DNA of 49,807 nucleotides from a virus (IMGVR_UViG_3300009155_006780:1-49807), one strand, 5' to 3'. Positions 28,994 to 40,042 are shown, numbered from the stretch's first letter. The notes: generated by a model not told the origin, from the letters alone. A program made the numbers and translations.

Positions 28994-30832
28994 ATGGCCG
29001 GTGATCAACAGATAAAAAATTCACGTAATCGCTCATATGTTGCAAAAGATTTTGATGCAACTCGTGCTGAGCTGCTGACATATGCTAGAACATATTTTGG
29101 CGATAAAATTCAAGATTTTTCAGAGGCAAGCCTTGGCGGATTGCTGCTAGATTTAGCTGCATCAGTGTCAGATAATATGTTTTTTTATCTTGATCATCAA
29201 TTTAAAGAGTTGTCATGGTCAACAGCAATTGAAAATTCAAATATCACAAGAATGATTCGTGAGGCAGGCGTCAAAACTGGTGGTGCGGCCCCTGCAGTTG
29301 CAACAGTTTCAATCTTTGTTGAAGTTCCTTCAAAGCTTGTAGATGATGAATACATTCCTGATGAATCAACGTTACCATCTATTCGTCAAAATTCACAACT
29401 AAATTCTAGAAATGGTGTGATTTTTTCCATAGCTGAAGATGTAGATTTTTCTGAAAAAACAAGGCTTGGTATTTTAAAGGCGCAATACGTTGTTGGAAAT
29501 GTTGATGTAGCCGGAAATCCATCAACATTTATTCTAAAAAGAGATGTAAAGTGTATATCAGGTCAAGTTGTAACAGATAACTTTACAATCACTTCAAATC
29601 CTTCACCTTTTACTTCAATCTCTCTTTCAAACATTGATGTAAATGAAATTATGAAAGTTGAAGACAGCGAAGGATATGAATATTATGAAGTTCAATCACT
29701 GTCACAGGACACAGTTTTTAAAACATTCCCAAACATGTCTTCAGATTCTGAAGAAGTCCCACGTTCAATATCAGTAATTCCTGCTCCAAGAAGATTTATT
29801 AGAGTCACAGATCCTCTTACTAGAATAACAACAATTCAATTTGGATCTGGCAATGCTTCAACAACAGATGATGATGTTCTTCCTGATCCTGAAACACTTG
29901 CTCTTCCATTGTATGGAAAGACTGTGTTGAATAGATTCACTCTTGATCCGAATTCTTTGTTGAACACTAACACGTTGGGAATACTTCCAAAATCAACAAC
30001 TATTAGTATAACATATCGAGCCGGTGGAGGTGCCAATCACAATGTTGGAGCGCTTTCTATTCGCGGAATAACAAGCATGATTGTTGATTTTCCTGATGAT
30101 TGCATTGCTTCAATCGCGTCATCTATTAGAGCATCAATTGATGTAAGAAATGATGCGCCGGCATCAGGTGGTGCATCTGCACCAACAATTGAAGATCTTA
30201 GATCACAAATTCCAATTGCTAGAATGCAGCAGGACAGAATTGTAACAAAAGAAGATCTTATATCACGAGTTTATACACTCCCAACAAAGTTTGGAAGAGT
30301 GTTTAGGGCAGCATCACGCCCAAGTCCAGACAACCCTCTATCAAGCCAGCTTTTCATTTGTTCAAAAGATAGTAATGGCTTTTTGAGCACAACAACTGAT
30401 ACACTAAAGAAAAATTTAAAAGTTTATCTCAATGAATATCGTCTTATTAGTGATGCAATAGACATTCTTGACGCTAGAATTATAAACTTTCGTGTAAAAT
30501 TTACCGTGTTCATTAACCCAAACTCAAACAAGTCATCAACAGTTCAAAGCGTTGTTGCTAGAGTTTCTGATATTATGAATATTAAAAACTTTCAAATCGA
30601 TCAACCAATCATTATTTCAGATATTCAAAACGTGATTATCAACACTCCAGGTGTTCTTACACTTGTTGATATAAAAATTGAAAGTTTAAATGGAACTATT
30701 CAAGACAGAAATTATTCAAATGTGACGCACAATGTGAAGCAATATACTCGAAAAGGAATAATTTACGGTCCTCCAGGTAGTATTTTTGAAATGAGATATC
30801 CACAATATGATATAGTCGGGACGGCACTCTAA
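28994..30832 (+). CDS. 6: baseplate wedge protein, gp6/baseplate J-like
   Basis: A 612-residue protein whose N-terminal part (YVAKDFDATRAELLTYART, then FSEASLGGLLLDLAASVSDNMFFYLD, 16-66) is the signature of baseplate-J/gp6 proteins. The middle is beta-rich. TKEDLISRVYTLPTKFGRVFRA (about 417-438) and the last part, which carries LVDIKIESLNG, match later parts of the family. It forms the wedge ring with gp25. Its length is close to T4 gp6 (660 residues). It overlaps the next gene by one base. Confidence 0.88.
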   Translation: MAGDQQIKNSRNRSYVAKDFDATRAELLTYARTYFGDKIQDFSEASLGGLLLDLAASVSDNMFFYLDHQFKELSWSTAIENSNITRMIREAGVKTGGAAPAVATVSIFVEVPSKLVDDEYIPDESTLPSIRQNSQLNSRNGVIFSIAEDVDFSEKTRLGILKAQYVVGNVDVAGNPSTFILKRDVKCISGQVVTDNFTITSNPSPFTSISLSNIDVNEIMKVEDSEGYEYYEVQSLSQDTVFKTFPNMSSDSEEVPRSISVIPAPRRFIRVTDPLTRITTIQFGSGNASTTDDDVLPDPETLALPLYGKTVLNRFTLDPNSLLNTNTLGILPKSTTISITYRAGGGANHNVGALSIRGITSMIVDFPDDCIASIASSIRASIDVRNDAPASGGASAPTIEDLRSQIPIARMQQDRIVTKEDLISRVYTLPTKFGRVFRAASRPSPDNPLSSQLFICSKDSNGFLSTTTDTLKKNLKVYLNEYRLISDAIDILDARIINFRVKFTVFINPNSNKSSTVQSVVARVSDIMNIKNFQIDQPIIISDIQNVIINTPGVLTLVDIKIESLNGTIQDRNYSNVTHNVKQYTRKGIIYGPPGSIFEMRYPQYDIVGTAL

Positions 30833-32316
30833 TGTATATTATTGCAACTGCATCAGCAGATACTTACATCACTAATAAAATCGTTGATGGATCAAGAGTA
30901 GAAGATGCAAATGTAGGCCGAGCTGGCACGCTTGATCTTTTTAAACTTTATGATGAAACGCTTTCTGGTTCAACAGGTGGCCACACTGAGCTTTCAAGAA
31001 TATTGTTGAAATTTGATCTTGGAACAATTGCAAGCATGGCAAGCAGCTCTTTTGATGTCAATAGCAGCAATTTTGGAGCAAGAATAAGACTACAATCTGT
31101 TCAAAGTAATCTTCCTGTTCCTAAAAATTTTACGGTTTCCTTATTTCCTCTTGCAAGAGAATTTTCAGAGGGAGACGGCCGCGATGTTGCAGGGTTTGTT
31201 GACGTAGATAGCGCAAGCTATTTATCACCTAAATCTGGCGAAACTTGGTATGTTTCTGGTGCATATCAATCAGGAAAAATAGGAGATTCTAATATTGATT
31301 ATTACGCGTCAGGCAATCTTGGTGCTGGCATTGTTTCACTTGAGTCTAAACAAGATTTTAATGATGGAACTGAAGACTTACTAATCGATGTAACAAATTT
31401 TGTCTCTGCTACTATTTCTAATACAATAGAAAATCATGGATTTATTTTAGCATTTACATCTAGCCAAGAACAAGATCAAACAACAAGATTTGTTAAAAGA
31501 TTTGCTTCTAGACATGTCAAAAACGAATTTTTAAGACCTCGTCTTGAAGTTTATGATAGCACATATATCATAGATTCTCACTCAATTGCTATGTTTGATG
31601 CAAGTGGTTCAATTTATCTTAAAAATATAGTTGGTGAAAGATCTACAAACATTTTGTCATCATCGTTGGAAATTACAGGCAACAATTGCTTGACTATGAG
31701 ACTTTCAACAGGATCATATGTCAATAATGCATATGCATCACAGGTGTCAGATGGATTGTATAAAGCAAATTACTTTTTCTCAGCTCAAAATAGCAGCACG
31801 GTAACGGGTTCATTAAAATTGTCAGACTATTTGTCGGCATCAGGTTCTGTAACATTTAATGAATCATGGGTGTCGCTAGATAATTCTGTCACATTTTATA
31901 CTGGTTCATTGAAGCTTTCAATGCCAACAAGAACTTCAACGGGCGATACAACTCGTAGGTTGATTGTTAAAACGACTAATGCAAAATCAAAGTATTCAAA
32001 GAATACAACATATAGAATGAAATCATTTGCTTATGATCCAGACTATGAAGTTTCTGTATCAAAGTTTGCAAAACCTGTAAGTAACGTAATTACTACTGTG
32101 TTTTATCAAATCAGAGATAATGAAGGAAACATTTTAATACCATTTGAAAAAGAAAATAATGCAACGAGATTATCATCTGATGAAAACGGAATGTATTTTG
32201 ATATGCATACACATGGATTTCCAACAGGCAGATTGCTTACTATCGATTACCTTGTAAATGATAGAGGATCTGATTACGTAATTGAGGACAAAAGCGCTAA
32301 ATTTATTGTGGAGTGA
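30832..32316 (+). CDS. baseplate or tail structural protein with DNRLRE-like N-terminus
   Basis: A 494-residue beta-rich protein. The start (ATASADTYITNKIVDG, then ANVGRAGTLDLFKLYD, and LSRILLKFDLG) resembles DNRLRE-type beta-sandwich domains, which often bind carbohydrate. A second part (about 260-494) has SGSIYLKNIVGERS and TGSLKLS repeats. It comes directly after gp6, where T4-like phages carry wedge genes such as gp7 and gp8, so a baseplate position is likely. I do not recognise a named homologue. Confidence 0.6.
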   Translation: MYIIATASADTYITNKIVDGSRVEDANVGRAGTLDLFKLYDETLSGSTGGHTELSRILLKFDLGTIASMASSSFDVNSSNFGARIRLQSVQSNLPVPKNFTVSLFPLAREFSEGDGRDVAGFVDVDSASYLSPKSGETWYVSGAYQSGKIGDSNIDYYASGNLGAGIVSLESKQDFNDGTEDLLIDVTNFVSATISNTIENHGFILAFTSSQEQDQTTRFVKRFASRHVKNEFLRPRLEVYDSTYIIDSHSIAMFDASGSIYLKNIVGERSTNILSSSLEITGNNCLTMRLSTGSYVNNAYASQVSDGLYKANYFFSAQNSSTVTGSLKLSDYLSASGSVTFNESWVSLDNSVTFYTGSLKLSMPTRTSTGDTTRRLIVKTTNAKSKYSKNTTYRMKSFAYDPDYEVSVSKFAKPVSNVITTVFYQIRDNEGNILIPFEKENNATRLSSDENGMYFDMHTHGFPTGRLLTIDYLVNDRGSDYVIEDKSAKFIVE

Positions 32317-32319
32317 TAG

Positions 32320-35300
32320 ATGGCTGGAGTAATTTATAATGGTGGATTTTCTTTAAATTCATTTGTTGAAAATCTACAGAATAGTAGTCCTGTAAGGGAT
32401 GTAATTGCAGTTGATATCAACAACACAGGAATTTCAACAGGATCATTCAGGTTAAATCAGCCTGGAACTGGATTTAAATCAACACAACAACTTCCAATAG
32501 ATTGGTCAAAATTTGAAAATCATACATTTTTCAACTCTGCTCAAGCAAAGACGAACGTAGCATTTGAAAGAGTGTTTAATGCTTTCCCATTTGATGGAAC
32601 AAAAGTTGAAATCGAAGATTTTCTAGACACGCTTACAGGATTTGAAAAGTATATCTACGATTCTTTCCCTAAAAGTGTTGGTTATTTAAATTTTGATGGA
32701 ACAAATTACATAAGCGTTAATGACAAAGCCGGAATTGAAGTTCCTGTAATGTCTCGTGACACCTCAGGCGCATCAAAGATTGATCCTGGTTTGAAATCAA
32801 TAACATTTGAAATGCAACTTTTTATACCCGAGATATCAAACGATAATCAAGTCATATTGCAAAAAATAAATGGAACTGATGAAGGAATAACTCTCGCAGT
32901 TTCATCTAGTGCTTCAACATCAAATTGTGATTTAGTTTTTGCAATTTCATCTGGACAATCATGGATGAGTGCAAGCTATCCTTTAGAAAAAGGAAAATTT
33001 AAGTCAGTATCCGCGCAATTCAATAGAAGTCCTGGAGTTGATAGGCTGTTTTTGTATGTAGACAGCGAGCTTGTTACTTCATCTAGTAATTCAACTTACA
33101 TTGGACAAATAAATTTTAAATCAAGCCCTCTTACATTGGGATCAGGCTCAGCGCATGTTATTAGTGGAACAAGCTTTTTGCCAACCAGTAACCTTAGTGC
33201 TTCAATTGATGATTTAAGAATTTATCATTCATTAAGAACACCAACAATGATAAGTTCTAGCATGTTAAAGACGGTGTATGCTGACGAAAATCTAAAAATG
33301 TTGTTTAGATTCAATGAACCAACTGGTTCATATACTAGCAATGCAAGAGTAATTGACCATTCTGGAAATGGACTTCACGCAAATATCACAAATTATAATC
33401 AGACACAACGAGTGAAACATGTTGATTCACCATTGACACTTGAAAAAGATATTTTTTCACCAGTTTTATTCCCAGATCATCCAGACATCACATCTTTAAA
33501 CTCTGATCTTTTAGAACAAGCCCTTGTCTATGATAGAAATAATCCAAATCTAATAACAAAGCTTATTCCGCAGCATTATTTAACAAGAGAGCAGGAGTTT
33601 TATGTTCTTCCTTCATCTGAAGGTGGAGTAGGAAATTCAATATCTGATGGAAACGTCAACCCTGGCGGCGTGAAACTGGGTTCAATCCAGTTGATCAGTT
33701 CTCTTTTGTATGTGTGGGCAAAGCAGTTTGATGAAACAAAGTGCTACATTGATCATATGTCAAAACTTAAGTCAGCAGGATATGATGACTTGGGAAATAT
33801 TGCTGATCAAATGCTTCCTTCACTTGCAAGTTATTATGGTTTAGACCTGCCTAATTTGTTTAAGAGTGTTAATGCAAATAGATTTATTTTGGGTGAATCA
33901 ACAAATGAAAATGTGATAGATGATAGCGTCACAATGCAACGTGTTCAAAACGTTATTTGGAGAAGAATACTGCAAGAGCTTCCTGTGATTATGAAATCAA
34001 AAGGAACAACTCATGCAATAAAATCTTTGATTAGAGCTGCAGGAATTGAGCCAAATAGTCTTCTAAAATTTAAAGAATATGGTGGAACACGTGACGGCTA
34101 CATTTTGCCAAATAGATCACAAAGGTCAGTCATTGCTAGTGATATAAACTTTAGCGGGTCTTTATTTGATGGAGCGGTAAACTATGACGTCACAACAGGT
34201 ATACCAGACACTCTTCCGTTTTTAATTAGTCCTTATTTGAGTGCTTCAAGAATTGAACCTGGTTTACCAATAGCATCAGGTCTTCAAAATGATGGGCTTT
34301 TCACATCGGGTTCATGGTCATATGAATCATTTTATAAGTTTGAAAAAAATGTGACCCACCCTTCTGTTCAAAGTCTTGTAAGATTTCATCTTACGGGAAC
34401 GTCAACTCCAAGTAATAATCATGCAATCATAATGAATTTGATTGCTTCAAAAGGATCAACAACATCATCACTTGAATTGCACATGTCTGCAAAAACAAGT
34501 TCAGATTCTTATGCAAGCGTAAGAATACCTGACGTCGATATTTTTGATGGAAGTAGATGGTACATATCATTTGGAAGACTTAAGTCAGAACAAGATGTCA
34601 GTTCATCATATTACTTGTGGGCTTCAAGACAAGACAATATGACAAACGACTATTTTAGTGCTTCATCTTATTTTGATGATAAAAATTCAGCAATTGACAC
34701 AAAGTCTTCATACAACACATCAGGCTCATTTTTTTGCATCGGCCCACAGTCGTTGTACGTTGGTGGAACGAAATTTTTGAATAGTACAAATGCTCCAATT
34801 GATTCCCAGGAATCAATTTTTACAGGCAAAGTGAGTGGAATAAAGTTCTGGACAAAGTGCTTAACTCAAAATGAATTAATAGAGCATTCTAAAAATGTTG
34901 AATCAGTAGGTGTTGAAAACCCTCTACTAAACTACAATTTTACATCACATCTTTCTGGATCATGGGAAAGACTTAGAATCGATGCAACAGCAAATCAGAG
35001 TGTAACATCATCTAATGGATCAGGAAATCTGAACATTTTTGATTATTCACAAAACAACTTCCACATCTCTGGATCAGGATTTGGCCCTAATCAAAGTGTG
35101 ATACAACCAGAGCGTATAAATTCGTCAGTTATATCAATGCAATTTGATGAGGCTGTAACTGATAACAAAATTAGAATTAGAGGAATGCAAGATTACGATT
35201 CCGCCATTTTTGAAAATGCGGAAATATCTCCAGTTTATGAAGTAAGAAAATCTGAAACACCTCTTGATGATCTCAGGTTTTCAATTGAAATTTCGGCATC

Positions 35301-35694
35301 TAGAATTTTAGATGAAGATATTGCAAAGATATTTGCTACTTTGGATGAAATGGATAACGCAATTGGACAACCTGAATTGCAGTTTTCTCCTGACTATCCA
35401 AGACTAGAAGTGATAAGAGATATTTACTTCAATAGATTAACAGAAAAAATTAAGATAAAGCAACTTTATGAATTCTTTAAATGGTTCGACACATCAATGA
35501 CAACACTCATTGAAAAATTTATACCCAGCAACACACGTTTTCTTGGTGTAAATTACATTGTTGAGCCTCATTCTCTTGAAAGAGCAAAGTTCAATTATCA
35601 GCAAAGTGGAATATATTTAGGTGAAAACGAGAGACGAGGTTTGAAAGGAACTGTCACTCTTGGACAAGTATCAACACGAGTGAGGAGGTTCTAA
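32320..35694 (+). CDS. large baseplate-type protein with two LamG/ConA-like domains
   Basis: 1124 residues. The N-terminal part leads to a LamG/concanavalin-like sandwich (about 118-345: VGYLNFDGTNYISV, then IDDLRIYHSLRTP and FRFNEPTGSY). A helical middle (about 460-600) contains LPVIMKSKGTTHAIKSLIRA and LLKFKEYGG, a signature common in wedge-like proteins of marine and gut phages. A second LamG-like domain (about 665-870) follows, and the C-terminus (IKQLYEFFKWFDTSM, then IEKFIPSNTRF) looks like an assembly domain. It is probably a wedge or tail-tip protein that also touches host glycans. T4 gp7 (1032 residues) is similar in size only. Confidence 0.65.
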   Translation: MAGVIYNGGFSLNSFVENLQNSSPVRDVIAVDINNTGISTGSFRLNQPGTGFKSTQQLPIDWSKFENHTFFNSAQAKTNVAFERVFNAFPFDGTKVEIEDFLDTLTGFEKYIYDSFPKSVGYLNFDGTNYISVNDKAGIEVPVMSRDTSGASKIDPGLKSITFEMQLFIPEISNDNQVILQKINGTDEGITLAVSSSASTSNCDLVFAISSGQSWMSASYPLEKGKFKSVSAQFNRSPGVDRLFLYVDSELVTSSSNSTYIGQINFKSSPLTLGSGSAHVISGTSFLPTSNLSASIDDLRIYHSLRTPTMISSSMLKTVYADENLKMLFRFNEPTGSYTSNARVIDHSGNGLHANITNYNQTQRVKHVDSPLTLEKDIFSPVLFPDHPDITSLNSDLLEQALVYDRNNPNLITKLIPQHYLTREQEFYVLPSSEGGVGNSISDGNVNPGGVKLGSIQLISSLLYVWAKQFDETKCYIDHMSKLKSAGYDDLGNIADQMLPSLASYYGLDLPNLFKSVNANRFILGESTNENVIDDSVTMQRVQNVIWRRILQELPVIMKSKGTTHAIKSLIRAAGIEPNSLLKFKEYGGTRDGYILPNRSQRSVIASDINFSGSLFDGAVNYDVTTGIPDTLPFLISPYLSASRIEPGLPIASGLQNDGLFTSGSWSYESFYKFEKNVTHPSVQSLVRFHLTGTSTPSNNHAIIMNLIASKGSTTSSLELHMSAKTSSDSYASVRIPDVDIFDGSRWYISFGRLKSEQDVSSSYYLWASRQDNMTNDYFSASSYFDDKNSAIDTKSSYNTSGSFFCIGPQSLYVGGTKFLNSTNAPIDSQESIFTGKVSGIKFWTKCLTQNELIEHSKNVESVGVENPLLNYNFTSHLSGSWERLRIDATANQSVTSSNGSGNLNIFDYSQNNFHISGSGFGPNQSVIQPERINSSVISMQFDEAVTDNKIRIRGMQDYDSAIFENAEISPVYEVRKSETPLDDLRFSIEISASRILDEDIAKIFATLDEMDNAIGQPELQFSPDYPRLEVIRDIYFNRLTEKIKIKQLYEFFKWFDTSMTTLIEKFIPSNTRFLGVNYIVEPHSLERAKFNYQQSGIYLGENERRGLKGTVTLGQVSTRVRRF

Positions 35695-36566
35695 TGGCGT
35701 CAACCGCAATAATGATAGGTGATGATTCAATATCGGGCAGTCTTCAAGGTGTTGAAATAAAGACATTTGGTCAAATGTATCAAGGTCTTGCTCCTAAAAT
35801 AAGACCACTAAATGATCCTATCATGGTGGTGGGCGGAAAGCGCATTGACAATATCAAAATATTTGATGAAAATTTGTCAATTGAAGTTGGAACAAAAAAG
35901 ATTGAACTGTTTCCAAACTTTGAAAAAGATGATTTATCACTTGGTTTAGGAGAAGAATATAAGCACGATACTATCTTTAAAGATATATCGACTTACAGTC
36001 CTGTTACATATATTCAATCATCTACACCAGCTTCAAGTGTTGAATTAGCATTTGAAGATGAAATATACCCAAGAGTTTTTACTGCTAACTCATATCAAAA
36101 CTTAAGTGATTATGATGGTGTTATTGAACCTCTTACAATAAGATCACGCGCTAGTAACACTTCTATTGATGGTCCTTTTGAACCACATGGCGTAAGAGCT
36201 GCAATTTCAAACGCAGCTGAAGATGTTCGCAGAAGAAACAATCCAATTGTAGACTATGTTTATCCAACTGACGTTTCAGTAGAGCCTTATCTCGATGAAA
36301 TTTTTGAACAAGACACACTCGGATTGCCCGCACAAGGATTTTTTTCTGACCCATCTGATCTTTCACCACCATTTAGAGATGGATCAGATTGGCAAGATTT
36401 AGCAGATCAACTTGAAGGCGAAATAAACGAAGCTCTTATTGTTGCAACTACATCTGTTGAGCAAATGTTTCCTCGTGGAGCAATATCTGCTACATGCGGA
36501 CAAGTCGTAAATTTGTCAGATTCACCTGGAACTGATTCAATAACATACGCAGGAATGAAAAGATAA
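35694..36566 (+). CDS. unknown structural protein
   Basis: A 290-residue acidic protein without a recognised domain. The first 100 residues are beta-like (GSLQGVEIKTFGQMYQGLAPKI, then IKIFDENLSIEVGTKKIELF); the rest is Pro/Asp/Ser-rich with low predicted order. It overlaps by one base with both large structural genes around it, so it is probably a connector or chaperone-like part of the same baseplate or tail complex. Confidence 0.5.
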   Translation: MASTAIMIGDDSISGSLQGVEIKTFGQMYQGLAPKIRPLNDPIMVVGGKRIDNIKIFDENLSIEVGTKKIELFPNFEKDDLSLGLGEEYKHDTIFKDISTYSPVTYIQSSTPASSVELAFEDEIYPRVFTANSYQNLSDYDGVIEPLTIRSRASNTSIDGPFEPHGVRAAISNAAEDVRRRNNPIVDYVYPTDVSVEPYLDEIFEQDTLGLPAQGFFSDPSDLSPPFRDGSDWQDLADQLEGEINEALIVATTSVEQMFPRGAISATCGQVVNLSDSPGTDSITYAGMKR

Positions 36567-39500
36567 TGCCACGTATAAACCAAGAAATACCTGTAAATTT
36601 GACTAAGACTTTTGTTTTAAGTCCAGAAGTTCCAATTAATTCTATAGCGCAGCTAACAAGAAATGTTAGCCAAGATCTTGTGTCTTATTATGTTCCTTCA
36701 CCACAAGAGCCAAAAGTTTTGTTTGACAAAACATTTAGAGGCAATGATCTTTATGCATTTCCAGGTCAAATCTCTCCAGAAATAATTGATGATAATCCTG
36801 AAAAATCAACTGTCCAAGCCTCCGCGGCCTGGAGCTTCAAATATTCTGGAATAAAAAAAGATCATTTTAAGTCTTTGGTTAGTTTGCTTGATCATGTTAT
36901 GAGAGCTGATGTAGGCGGAACCTACAAGTATTCATCATTTAGCATTTCTGCATGGGTAAAAATAGGCGACCTTGCGCACCCAAATATTATCATATATCGT
37001 GGAACACCCTCAGCTCTTGAATTTGAACTTCGATATGAAGGACAAAAAATTTGGTTTAGAATTGGAAATGGATCAAATTCAACCAATTACATAGGCGTCA
37101 AAAATGCGCTAAATCCAATATCAACGTCAGATTGGTTTCATGTTGTAATAACATATGACAATTCATTAAATGCTCCTATTGATAGATTCAAAATTTATAT
37201 AGATTCGCAAGATCAAGCAATATCTTCTTATAACAACGGATCAGCTCCTACTGTAACAGTAGACTCAAGTGGACCAACATGTTTTGGTTGCAAGGTTGGA
37301 TATGAAAGCACTAACGACCTTGACGGAAGAATGTATGCTGTAGGAATTTGGAAAAGATGTCTTACTTCATCTGAAGTTTTTGCGATTTATCATGCTACAG
37401 CGACCGGACTTGACTTAGAAACTAACTCAGGATATGTTTCGACGCCTGCCAGATTAAAGCTTCGTGAATTGGATGATCATTCTAATTCATATTCAACAAT
37501 TAGACGAACTGGTGATTCTCGAAAAGGAACACTTGAAACAAATTTCTATGATGATCACACTGTTGTGTTTTCTAATCAAAGAATAGACTTTCCATCAATG
37601 ATTCCTGCATCAAGTCGTTTTAATAATCAAACAACAAGAATAATTGGTGAAAACTCTGATATAAAAAGTGCAATACCTGTTAGATCACATCAAGTTCCAA
37701 ACTTTCTTCATTTTTCTCCTGAAGAAAACATGGGACCATTTGACGACAAAAAATCATTACCAGCAAATGATTTCTTTCTTAGTGGAACTGACTCGTCAAT
37801 TATTCAAGGATTTAGCTCCCCACTCAGATCTAAAACATCTATTGAAATCGATATTACACCGTCTTCTGAAAGTGTTTTCACTCGAAACGTGAGAGCAAGA
37901 AATGTTATAGAGTCAAATCCTGTTTCACCTGATAATACGGGTTTTAAGTATTTCAATTTTGAATTGCAAGAATGGCAGGAAATTGGAAAATACAGCTTTG
38001 CATCTAATCAAAGCATTCGTTATGATTATGCATATAATCCTTCTATGGGTTATGGGTCAGGCACATTTCCAATGCAATTTGTGCCTTCTAACCATGATTC
38101 TAATTTTGAGCAAAGCACATTTGGTTATGAAAAGATTGGATCTCCAACAATGGTTGGAGCTGCTCCTCTAAGTCAAAGTTATCACGCAACAAGTTCGCAA
38201 TGTTTGAGATTATCAAATTATATTTCTGATCCATTTCTTCTAGAAGCTGTTGTTGTTGAATTTGATGATGTAAATGCCCAAAGATTAAATGGCTCAACAT
38301 CACCATCAAATCCAGTTGACAGCGCAATCTATGCAAGTGGATCTACTAGAGACATAGACAATTATATGTTTTTCATATATCGTCAAACAAGAAAAAATGG
38401 TGATGACGATGATGTACGCGCAGCAGCTAATTCATCACAGCGATTTCTTGTTGTATCGGGTGCAATGACATTTTGGAATTCACCATCTTTATATGGTGGA
38501 GAGCTGTTACATTCACCAGCATTTTCATATGATTTTGACCTTCCGTATACTAATGCTTTTGCAGTAGGAGAATATACTGGGTCTATTAAGATGAATTTAA
38601 CACCCGGAGTAGCTTCATCACAATTTGAAGGATACTCTAGAATACCTGACAACTCAGGTGGTGGAACACAATTTTTAACACACATCTGGAATGGTGGAAC
38701 CAGCAATAAAAACTTTGTAAGAAAATTCGGATTTGGTGGAATTTCTCCTTTGTTGGATAACGCAAGTTATCAAGAACTTATTTCTACATCTCAAAATTAT
38801 GATGCAAGAGCATCTAGAGCATATGGTCTTCAAAATAATGAAACATATGAAGTTGAAGATTGGACAGGCTATGATATCAAATCTAGTGCTAACACATCAT
38901 GCAAGTCTCCATATCTTCTATTTCCAAGCGATGAGTTAATTTTTGGTATTGAAGCTGGTATAAGTCCCGCAAAATCAATGAGTAATGTATCTCATTTAAC
39001 AGGTTCTTTCTTAAAGATTAACACTGGAGCATGTAAGATTACATTGATTGGTTCATTGATAAAAAATGGAGCTGAATTGCTTCCATCTTTGAATCAAAAT
39101 CTTTCATCAAATTCTGTCCACGAGATTGTTGGTGCCGAGTCTGTTGTAGATCAATTTCAAATTGAAGGTGCAGGTTCATATTATGGATCTTATCTTGATG
39201 AAATCTTGGCAGGTAGCTTAGTTGAATATTCGACTAAAAACAATCAATATACTGTTTTTGAACAAGGAGATTCAGGAGCACGCCGAGTTATTTCAAAAGC
39301 TTCAGCTGGTAATGCCGGAACAACTGGTTCATTACAACGCTTTTCTATAAAATCTGATATGAATGAAAGAATTTATGATAGTTGTCTTCCTGACTATGGT
39401 GAATATTTTTCAAATAGCGCAACATTTTCTACTGATCCTGCAACCAAAAAGTTGTCAATTTTAATGAATAGCCCATTTATACATGAAAGCGTTGGTTTAT

Positions 39501-40042
39501 TACCTGATCAATTTCCATATGTTAATAATCCGACTCGTATCAAAAATAATTCAGCATTTGATGTTACATTGGTTAGTGATAGTGGTAACCCTGTTCATGA
39601 AATGACTCTTGAAATAGATAAAAAAATTAGAAGTGCGGTTTTTAGAGTTGGTTGGAAAATAAAAAACGGAGGCTCATCTGATCTTTTAGGTCATAGATAT
39701 AGCACTTACAATTCTTCATTACGCAGTCTACGACCAGTTTCATCAGGTTCAGCGTATCGTTATGGAATTTCAAACGTAGAACCCCAATTTTCAAGATCAG
39801 CATGGAAGTCAGATCACTTTGGTTATTTTAGAGATATGCTTGAACAGCGACATCTCACAGCAAATCAAGGATCTGAACCGCCTGTCAAGTGTATATTTCT
39901 TTCTGGGTCAACACATGTGAATCCAATCTACACAATTTCTCAAAACTTAAGTGTATTTGCAACATCATCATTACCTTATTTTGATGACGGCACATCACAT
40001 AACCGTGATACTGAGCTTCTTGATATGCTTGAAGTTGTTTAA
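36566..40042 (+). CDS. large virion protein with a LamG/ConA-like domain
   Basis: 1158 residues. A LamG-like domain lies at about 85-275: YSSFSISAWVKIGD, IWFRIGNGSNSTNYIGV, DWFHVVITYDNS and RMYAVGIWKRCLTSSEV are its characteristic strands, including the WFHVV and W-x-R-x-L ends. The remaining 880 residues are Ser/Asn-rich beta sequence without a known motif, with several Tyr-rich patches. It is probably displayed on the baseplate or tail and may bind carbohydrate. Like the 1124-residue protein, it pairs the sandwich with a large phage-specific body, suggesting shared ancestry of the sandwich only. It is followed by a 62-base gap with regulatory signals. Confidence 0.6.
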   Translation: MPRINQEIPVNLTKTFVLSPEVPINSIAQLTRNVSQDLVSYYVPSPQEPKVLFDKTFRGNDLYAFPGQISPEIIDDNPEKSTVQASAAWSFKYSGIKKDHFKSLVSLLDHVMRADVGGTYKYSSFSISAWVKIGDLAHPNIIIYRGTPSALEFELRYEGQKIWFRIGNGSNSTNYIGVKNALNPISTSDWFHVVITYDNSLNAPIDRFKIYIDSQDQAISSYNNGSAPTVTVDSSGPTCFGCKVGYESTNDLDGRMYAVGIWKRCLTSSEVFAIYHATATGLDLETNSGYVSTPARLKLRELDDHSNSYSTIRRTGDSRKGTLETNFYDDHTVVFSNQRIDFPSMIPASSRFNNQTTRIIGENSDIKSAIPVRSHQVPNFLHFSPEENMGPFDDKKSLPANDFFLSGTDSSIIQGFSSPLRSKTSIEIDITPSSESVFTRNVRARNVIESNPVSPDNTGFKYFNFELQEWQEIGKYSFASNQSIRYDYAYNPSMGYGSGTFPMQFVPSNHDSNFEQSTFGYEKIGSPTMVGAAPLSQSYHATSSQCLRLSNYISDPFLLEAVVVEFDDVNAQRLNGSTSPSNPVDSAIYASGSTRDIDNYMFFIYRQTRKNGDDDDVRAAANSSQRFLVVSGAMTFWNSPSLYGGELLHSPAFSYDFDLPYTNAFAVGEYTGSIKMNLTPGVASSQFEGYSRIPDNSGGGTQFLTHIWNGGTSNKNFVRKFGFGGISPLLDNASYQELISTSQNYDARASRAYGLQNNETYEVEDWTGYDIKSSANTSCKSPYLLFPSDELIFGIEAGISPAKSMSNVSHLTGSFLKINTGACKITLIGSLIKNGAELLPSLNQNLSSNSVHEIVGAESVVDQFQIEGAGSYYGSYLDEILAGSLVEYSTKNNQYTVFEQGDSGARRVISKASAGNAGTTGSLQRFSIKSDMNERIYDSCLPDYGEYFSNSATFSTDPATKKLSILMNSPFIHESVGLLPDQFPYVNNPTRIKNNSAFDVTLVSDSGNPVHEMTLEIDKKIRSAVFRVGWKIKNGGSSDLLGHRYSTYNSSLRSLRPVSSGSAYRYGISNVEPQFSRSAWKSDHFGYFRDMLEQRHLTANQGSEPPVKCIFLSGSTHVNPIYTISQNLSVFATSSLPYFDDGTSHNRDTELLDMLEVV

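Noticed and set aside
37668-38939. Several open frames of 68-107 codons on both strands inside the 1158-residue gene
   Set aside because: They overlap a long plus-strand gene with clear beta-domain content and have no ribosome sites.
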